Notes under the pieces: generated by a model
Seen by the model: the letters and a program-made list of their open reading frames with translations, nothing else
Told to the model about the DNA's origin: nothing
The model's database searches: none
Assembly (NCBI RefSeq): GCF_016613535.2
Contig: NZ_CP071518.1
Coordinates: forward strand, 2,170,001-2,234,000
From: Lysobacter solisilvae
GTDB taxonomy: Bacteria; Pseudomonadota; Gammaproteobacteria; Xanthomonadales; Xanthomonadaceae
DNA: 64,000 nt
Reading direction: 5' to 3'
Part shown: positions 59,195 to 64,000 of the stretch, in pieces
How positions within the stretch are numbered: position 1 is the stretch's first letter
How the letters are laid out: each line of letters starts with the position of its first letter
Program-made: the position numbers and the translations under genes

Positions 59195-59968
59195 TCAGTC
59201 GAGCGCCTTGAGTCTGAGTTCGCCGGTTTCCAGCCAGATCTGCACGGCCTTGCCGCGCAGTTCCTTGGGAATGTCTTCCAGCACCTTGTAGTGGCCGGCG
59301 ATGGCCACCAGTTCGGCGTGGAATTCGCGGCAGAAGATACGCGCCTGCTCCCAGCCCTGGGCGCCGGCCAGCGCCCGGCCGCGCAGCGGGCCGTAGACGT
59401 GGATGGAGCCATCGGCCATGACCTCGGCGCCGGCGCCGACGTTGGCCAGCAGGCTGAGGTCACGCTGGGCGGCATAGATCTGCTGGCCCGAGCGGACCGG
59501 CGAGGCGTGGATCAGGCCGGGCGCCGACGGCGCGGCGGCCGCGGGCGTCGCCGCCGGGCGCGGCGGTTCGTCGACCGGCGCCGGGGCGGCCTTGGCGCGC
59601 GCGGGCGCCGCCTCGGATTCGCCGTCGCGCTCGTAGGAGGCGCGGAACTTGGCCAGCAGGGGCAGCCCGAGCTGCTCGGAAAGCCGTTCGATCTCCGTGG
59701 TGCCGTAGGCCAGCGCGACCGGCAGGACGCCCGCGTCGCGCAGGCCGTCGATCAGGGCCTGCGCGGTGGCGGCATCGGGCGCCTGGGCCAGGCCGCCGAA
59801 GTCCAGGACCACGGCCGCGCGGGCGAACAGCTTGGGCGCGCGCTGGACGCGGCTACGCATCTCGTCGACCAGCCGGGCCACGTCCAGGGTACGGATGCGC
59901 AGGTTGGCGATGCCTACCTGTCCGATCTTGAGATCACCCGCCAGTTCGAAATCCACCACCGCGGTCAC
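59195..59968 (-). CDS. minC: MinC, septum-site inhibitor
   Basis: A 257-residue protein from a GTG at 59968. The N-terminal FtsZ-binding domain (residues about 1-110; GDLKIGQVGIANLRIRTLDV) is linked by an Ala/Pro-rich stretch to the C-terminal beta-helix MinD-binding domain (DLSLLANVGAGAEVMADGSI, HVYGPLRGRALAGAQG). It blocks FtsZ assembly at the poles. The start overlaps the stop of the upstream GNAT gene (GTGA), so the two are translationally coupled. 135 bp separate it from minD. Confidence 0.95.
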   Translation of the reverse strand: MTAVVDFELAGDLKIGQVGIANLRIRTLDVARLVDEMRSRVQRAPKLFARAAVVLDFGGLAQAPDAATAQALIDGLRDAGVLPVALAYGTTEIERLSEQLGLPLLAKFRASYERDGESEAAPARAKAAPAPVDEPPRPAATPAAAAPSAPGLIHASPVRSGQQIYAAQRDLSLLANVGAGAEVMADGSIHVYGPLRGRALAGAQGWEQARIFCREFHAELVAIAGHYKVLEDIPKELRGKAVQIWLETGELRLKALD

Positions 59969-60567
59969 GGGCAGGTCCCGGTGCGCGGCGGCAGGCTGCC
60001 GTGGGCGATGCGGGGTTGCGCGATCCAGGGCTGGTTGGGCAGGGCGTCGCCGTAGGTCTCGCGCACCCAGGCATAACTGCACAGCGGCTTCATCAGCATC
60101 GCCGCGCGGGTGCCGGTCTCGGCCATGACGTGCTGGCCCACTTCACGGAAGCCGAAGCTGCCGTGGAAGAGCAGGACCGGGTCGTTGGTGCCGTCCAGGA
60201 ACACCTCGCAGGCCATCTGCGGGTAGCGCATCTCGGCATAGCTCTGGGCGTCGGCGTAGAACGCGCGGCCCACGCCACCGCCGCGGCGGCGGCTGGCGAC
60301 CACGATGCGGTCGATATAGAAGAAATCGGGGTAACGCTCGCGGAACCAGCGGAAATTGCTGCTGTCGTGGTCGTTGCCCGAGCCCACGCCGATCAGGAAG
60401 CCGGCGATGGTCCCATCGCGCTCGGCGACCCGGAAATACTCTGCGTGCTCGTAGAAATGACGCAGTCGGGCCGCGTCCAGCGGCAGGATGGCGGGTCCGG
60501 CGGCGTTGTTCAGGGCAAGGACGGAATCCAGCTCGTGCTCACGCACGTCGCGGACGACGATCGACAT
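59965..60567 (-). CDS. GNAT-family N-acetyltransferase, coupled to minC
   Basis: A 200-residue protein starting MSIVVRDVREHELDSVLALN. GNAT acetyl-CoA motif A is IVVASRRRGGGVGRAFYADA, followed by YAEMRYPQMACEVFLDGTND and FHGSFGFREVGQHV. The acceptor substrate is unknown. A GGAG site precedes the ATG at 60567; an alternative ATG lies 15 bp earlier. It overlaps minC by 4 bp, which links it to division by operon structure only. Divergent from the kinase gene. Confidence 0.9.
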   Translation of the reverse strand: MSIVVRDVREHELDSVLALNNAAGPAILPLDAARLRHFYEHAEYFRVAERDGTIAGFLIGVGSGNDHDSSNFRWFRERYPDFFYIDRIVVASRRRGGGVGRAFYADAQSYAEMRYPQMACEVFLDGTNDPVLLFHGSFGFREVGQHVMAETGTRAAMLMKPLCSYAWVRETYGDALPNQPWIAQPRIAHGSLPPRTGTCP

Positions 60568-60719
60568 TCGGCGTGACTCCATGGTTCCGTACGGCGCGGT
60601 GCAGCCACCGGCTCGAGGATTATCGCACGCCCCCCGCGAACTCGGCGACCGGCGGCCATTGGCGCATCCCATTACTTTCGGAGGGCTCCGGAAGGGTTGG
60701 GAGTGGTTAGCATGCATTC

Positions 60720-61916
60720 ATGCTTGCCCGCCTGAACCATTCCCAGCTGCTGCGCTACGCCGGCCTTTTCACCTGGGCGGCGGTCGGGCTGTGGCTGTTG
60801 AACGTCTGGCTGGACCCGGCCTTCGTCCTGCCCGAGCCGGGGCAGACGCTGACCCTGCGCGTGCTGCGCTGGCTGGCGGTCTTCCTGACCTTCGGCCTGG
60901 TGTACTGGTGGATCACGCGGGCCATGGGCCAGCGCCACCCCGGCTTTGCCGACCATGCCCTCCTGCTGGTGCTGACCGCCTGCGCGATCGGCGTGAGCTA
61001 TTTCTCCGGCACCGGCCTGGGCAGCATCCTGCTGATGGTGGTGGCCGGCCTGCTGCCCTGGCTGCTGCGGGTGCCCGTGGGGGTGGCCTGGCTGATAGGC
61101 GGCAACCTCGCCACGGTGCCGGTCTTCATAGATGCACTCGACTTCCCACCGATGATCGCGGTGCTGCAGTCGCTGCTCTACCTCGGGTTCTCCAGTTTCG
61201 TGTTCGTGACCGCGCTGGTGGCGCGCCAGCAGGCGGAGGCCCGCGAGGAGCAGCGCCGGCTCAACGCGGAACTGCGGGCCACGCGCGCGCTGCTGGGCGA
61301 GAGCGTGCGGGTCAATGAGCGCACGCGCATTTCCCGCGAACTGCACGACCTGCTGGGCCATCACCTGACCGCCCTGAGCCTGAACCTGGAAGTCGCTGGC
61401 CATCTGACACCTGAAGGCCGCGCACGCGAACACGTGCAGCAGGCCCACACACTGGCAAAGTTGCTGCTGACCGACGTGCGCGAAGCCGTCAGCCAGCTGC
61501 GCGAGGGCGGGGCGATCGACCTCGCCGCCGCGCTGCAGCCCCTGGCGGAGAACGTCCCGGCGCTGGACATCCACATGGACATCGAAAGCCCGCTGACCCT
61601 GGACGACCCGGAGCGCGCCCACGTGCTGCTGCGCTGCACGCAGGAGATCATCACCAATGCCGTGCGGCACGCCAATGCGCACAACCTGTGGATCAGCGCC
61701 CGGCGCCAGGGCGGCACCATCGTGGTGGAGGCGCGCGACGATGGGCGCGGCGCCGAACAGGTCACCGCCGGCAACGGGCTGCGCGGCATGCGCGAGCGCC
61801 TGGTGCAACATGGCGGTGAACTCAAGATCGAGACCCAGCCCCATTCTGGATTCCGCCTGCAGCTGACGCTGCCGGCCTCGGCCACCCTGGCCGCAAGTGA
61901 AGGAGCCATTGCATGA
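60720..61916 (+). CDS. DesK/NarX-type sensor histidine kinase
   Basis: A 398-residue inner-membrane kinase with about 5-6 N-terminal helices (FTWAAVGLWLLNVWL, WLAVFLTFGLVYWWI, ALLLVLTACAIGVSYF, ILLMVVAGLLPWLLRVPVGV and others). A short coiled linker leads to HisKA_3 with the phospho-acceptor His in RISRELHDLLGHHLTALSLN and a HATPase domain (ITNAVRHANAHN, VEARDDGRGA, GNGLRGMRERL). The sensed signal is unknown. The stop overlaps the next gene's ATG (ATGA), so it pairs with the LuxR-type regulator. Confidence 0.94.
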   Translation: MLARLNHSQLLRYAGLFTWAAVGLWLLNVWLDPAFVLPEPGQTLTLRVLRWLAVFLTFGLVYWWITRAMGQRHPGFADHALLLVLTACAIGVSYFSGTGLGSILLMVVAGLLPWLLRVPVGVAWLIGGNLATVPVFIDALDFPPMIAVLQSLLYLGFSSFVFVTALVARQQAEAREEQRRLNAELRATRALLGESVRVNERTRISRELHDLLGHHLTALSLNLEVAGHLTPEGRAREHVQQAHTLAKLLLTDVREAVSQLREGGAIDLAAALQPLAENVPALDIHMDIESPLTLDDPERAHVLLRCTQEIITNAVRHANAHNLWISARRQGGTIVVEARDDGRGAEQVTAGNGLRGMRERLVQHGGELKIETQPHSGFRLQLTLPASATLAASEGAIA

Positions 61917-62566
61917 CCGACAAGAACATCCGCGTGCTGCTGGTGGACGACCAGACCCTGGTGCGCCAGGGTGTGCGTTCGCTGCTGGCCCTGGCCGACG
62001 GGATCGAAGTTGTGGCCGAGGCAAGCGATGGCCGGCAGGCGGTGGAGGTCATTCCGCAGATCCAGCCCGACGTGGTGCTGATGGACATGCGGATGCCGGT
62101 GATGTCCGGCCTGGAGGCGCTGCAGGCGATGGCGCGTACCAACAGCCTGCCGCCCACCATCATCCTGACCACCTTCGACGATGACCAGCTCGTGCTGGCC
62201 GGTCTCAAGGCCGGCGCCAAGGGCTACCTCCTCAAGGATGTCTCGCTGGAGCAACTGGTTGGCGCCATCCAGACGGTCGCCAACGGAGGGTCGCTGGTGC
62301 AGCCGGCGATGACGCAGCGGCTGCTGTCCGGCCTGGAGCACATGCGCAACGAGTTCGTCAGCCTGGACCGTCCGGACCCGCTCACCGAGCGCGAAACGGA
62401 GATCCTGCGCCTGATGGCCGGCGGCTTCTCGAACAAGGAGATCGCCAATTCGCTGGGCGTGGCCGAGGGCACGATCAAGAACCACGTGTCCAACATCCTG
62501 TCCAAGCTCGGCGTGCGCGACCGCACGCGGGCCGTGCTCAAGGCCTTCGAGCTGCAGCTGGTCTGA
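61913..62566 (+). CDS. NarL/LuxR-family response regulator
   Basis: A 217-residue protein. Receiver domain with acidic pocket RVLLVDDQTLVRQGV and phospho-Asp in VVLMDMRMPVMSGLE (near residue 58), Lys in YLLKDV. The C-terminal LuxR HTH is LTERETEILRLMAGGFSNKE and SLGVAEGTIKNHVSNILSKL. It overlaps the upstream kinase gene by 4 bp. Regulon not visible. The intergenic region after it has a strong hairpin. Confidence 0.96.
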   Translation: MTDKNIRVLLVDDQTLVRQGVRSLLALADGIEVVAEASDGRQAVEVIPQIQPDVVLMDMRMPVMSGLEALQAMARTNSLPPTIILTTFDDDQLVLAGLKAGAKGYLLKDVSLEQLVGAIQTVANGGSLVQPAMTQRLLSGLEHMRNEFVSLDRPDPLTERETEILRLMAGGFSNKEIANSLGVAEGTIKNHVSNILSKLGVRDRTRAVLKAFELQLV

Positions 62567-62570
62567 CTGA

Positions 62571-62602
62571 CGGCCCGCCCGGCGCAAGGCACCGGGCGGG
62601 CT
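62571..62602 (+). terminator. intrinsic terminator-like hairpin
   Basis: Stem GCCCGCCCGG / CCGGGCGGGC around GCAAGGCA right after the regulator stop. GC-rich, no T-run. The remainder of the 344-bp gap to 62910 shows no gene. Confidence 0.6.
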
Positions 62603-62910
62603 GCCGATGAATGCCGCGGCCACGCGAGCCCGCGGCCCGCAGTGGCGGCCCACGCTGCCCACGCCGGACATCCCCCATTGCACGCGGGCGGGGCGGGCCG
62701 GACCGCCGTGATGGTCCGGCAACCCCGGGGCCGGGCTGCGTCCGGCCGTGCTTGCGAACCCGAGTTCTCATGCCATTGCGTCATGCCCGTCATGGCGGCA
62801 ATGGACTCATCCGTGGGCGACGGCTACGCCGCGGCCGCCGGCTGGGTTACGATTGCCGACTTGCGCCCCGGCCGCGATTGGCCGGGGTCGCCGGTCCCTG
62901 GAGAACCTGA

Positions 62911-63978
62911 ATGACCCGTCTCATCGAGATCCTGATTTCCCTGGCGATCGTCGCCGTGCTGTTCACGGCGGTCGGCATCCTGCTGCCGTCGAGCCGTCAC
63001 CTCGCCCATGCGGTGGAAACCAACCGCAAGCTGCCGATCGTGTTCGACACCTTGAACAGCGTCCGCCGCTTCAAGGAATGGAACCTCGCCGTCGCCGGCG
63101 ACCCGAAAATCAAGCTGGCCTACACCGGTCCCGACCAGGGCGTCGGCGCCAAGGTGAGCTGGGACTCCGAAGAGCCGGCCCTGGGTCAGGGCAGCTGGGA
63201 GATCACCCAGAGCGAACCGGGCAAGCGCGTGGCCTACGCCATCCAGGACATCGACCGCGGCTTCGACAAGAAGTCGGAGTTCATCCTGAAGCCGACCGGC
63301 AAGAACGGCCGCAACATCGAAATCACCCAGACCTACGACGTCGACTACGGCTGGAACCTGCTCAACCGCTACTCCGGCCTGTACGTGTCCAGCAACGTGG
63401 GCGAAGAGATGAAGGCCGGCCTTTCGCGCCTGACCAACATGCTCGCCACCATCCCGAACCTGGACTACACGGTCCTGGGCAAGGACGACCCGAGCATGGC
63501 GCCGCGCATCATGGAGCGTCCGGCGCAGAACCTGCTGGTCCTCACGGCCGCCGTGCCGCGCAGTGACGCCACCATCCAGGCGCAGATCAAGACCAACCTG
63601 GAGTGGATCAAGAAGAACATCGCCGCCAATGGCCTGGAGGCCGTGGGTCCGGTGCGCGTGATCACCAACGAGTTCGGCGAGATGTATTCGTTCGACGTCG
63701 CGCAGGAAGTCCGCAAGCCGGGCAGCACCGGCAAGCTGACCGGCCTGAACCTGACCAACAACGTCGAGCTGGCCTACAGCGAGCCGCAGCGCGTCGCCGT
63801 CGTCCCGTACACGGGGCACTACTCGAACCTGCAGGGCGTGCGCGATGCACTGCGCGCCTGGGCGATGACCCGCGGCTACGAGCCGACCGAGCGCGCCTAC
63901 GACATCTGGAAGGGCGGCATCGATGCCGGCTTCACCGGTCAGGAAGGTACGTACGACGTGGTGTGGGCGATCAACTGA
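62911..63978 (+). CDS. membrane-anchored SRPBCC (polyketide cyclase-like) plus GyrI-like effector-binding protein
   Basis: A 355-residue protein. One N-terminal hydrophobic segment (IEILISLAIVAVLFTAVGIL) anchors it. Residues about 35-190 look like an SRPBCC fold (VETNRKLPIVFDTLNSVRRF, WDSEEPALGQGSWEI, ITQTYDVDYGWNLLNRYSGL), and the C-terminal part (PAQNLLVLTAAVPRSDATIQ, VAVVPYTGHYSNLQGVRDAL) like a GyrI/AraC-type effector-binding domain. Ligand unknown. It stands alone on the plus strand at the right edge of the window. Confidence 0.85.
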   Translation: MTRLIEILISLAIVAVLFTAVGILLPSSRHLAHAVETNRKLPIVFDTLNSVRRFKEWNLAVAGDPKIKLAYTGPDQGVGAKVSWDSEEPALGQGSWEITQSEPGKRVAYAIQDIDRGFDKKSEFILKPTGKNGRNIEITQTYDVDYGWNLLNRYSGLYVSSNVGEEMKAGLSRLTNMLATIPNLDYTVLGKDDPSMAPRIMERPAQNLLVLTAAVPRSDATIQAQIKTNLEWIKKNIAANGLEAVGPVRVITNEFGEMYSFDVAQEVRKPGSTGKLTGLNLTNNVELAYSEPQRVAVVPYTGHYSNLQGVRDALRAWAMTRGYEPTERAYDIWKGGIDAGFTGQEGTYDVVWAIN

Positions 63979-64000
63979 TCCCAGGCTGCATGGTTTGACG

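Overview
The window looks like a chromosomal stretch of a high-GC gammaproteobacterium of the Xanthomonadaceae/Lysobacteraceae, most likely Lysobacter or a close relative. Pointers are the rpfF/rpfC pair for diffusible signal factor, a run of secreted peptidases, dense GC-biased coding, GTG starts and Xanthomonad-style palindromic repeats. No rRNA, tRNA, prophage, transposase or CRISPR array was found. Gene calls rest on reading translated sequence and motifs; no database search was run.

Layout. 1-6.9 kb: the start of a KaiC-like ATPase (cut by the window edge), a small lipoprotein, a LytS/LytTR-type two-component pair, a UvrA2-class ABC ATPase and a PAS protein. 6.9-14.6 kb: a stress and redox cluster with a glycine-zipper repeat protein, an SRAP-fold protein that lacks its catalytic residues, a hemerythrin-like protein, an FAD oxidoreductase, a ferritin-like protein, a large catalase (katE) with a frameshift near its start, and a small hydrophilic protein. 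14.9-24.6 kb: metabolism and transport, with gcvP behind a tandem glycine riboswitch, a membrane protein, a VOC protein, a Bcr/CflA-type exporter, an AdiC-like permease, a Rieske oxygenase and a YfcG-type glutathione transferase.

24.7-39.2 kb is a secreted-peptidase island, all on the minus strand: an M64 peptidase, a trypsin-fold serine peptidase, three tandem M28 aminopeptidases (the third decayed) and an M2 dipeptidyl carboxypeptidase lipoprotein. The first five, and the NHL/FG-GAP protein at 40-43 kb, carry the same C-terminal module of six repeats of about 48 residues. A minisatellite of 21 units of 21 bp fills the divergent intergenic region at 39.4-39.8 kb. 43.4-49.7 kb encodes a two-part RHS/YD-repeat system. 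The second RHS protein has its own signal peptide, a duplicated N-terminal domain and a variable C-terminal tail, and its stop codon overlaps the start of a low-GC immunity candidate.

50-64 kb: a DUF3300 lipoprotein, a membrane protein, an outer-membrane barrel, rpfF and rpfC (convergent, without rpfB or rpfG beside them), an HExxH protein, minCDE with a GNAT gene upstream, a NarL/DesK-type two-component pair and an SRPBCC/effector-binding protein.

Five genes are interrupted: two by frameshifts and three by in-frame TAG codons. All three TAG codons lie inside the hexamer CCTAGG, where TGG (Trp) would restore the protein. This may be real decay at CCWGG sites or a systematic sequencing error, and should be settled before these genes are interpreted.
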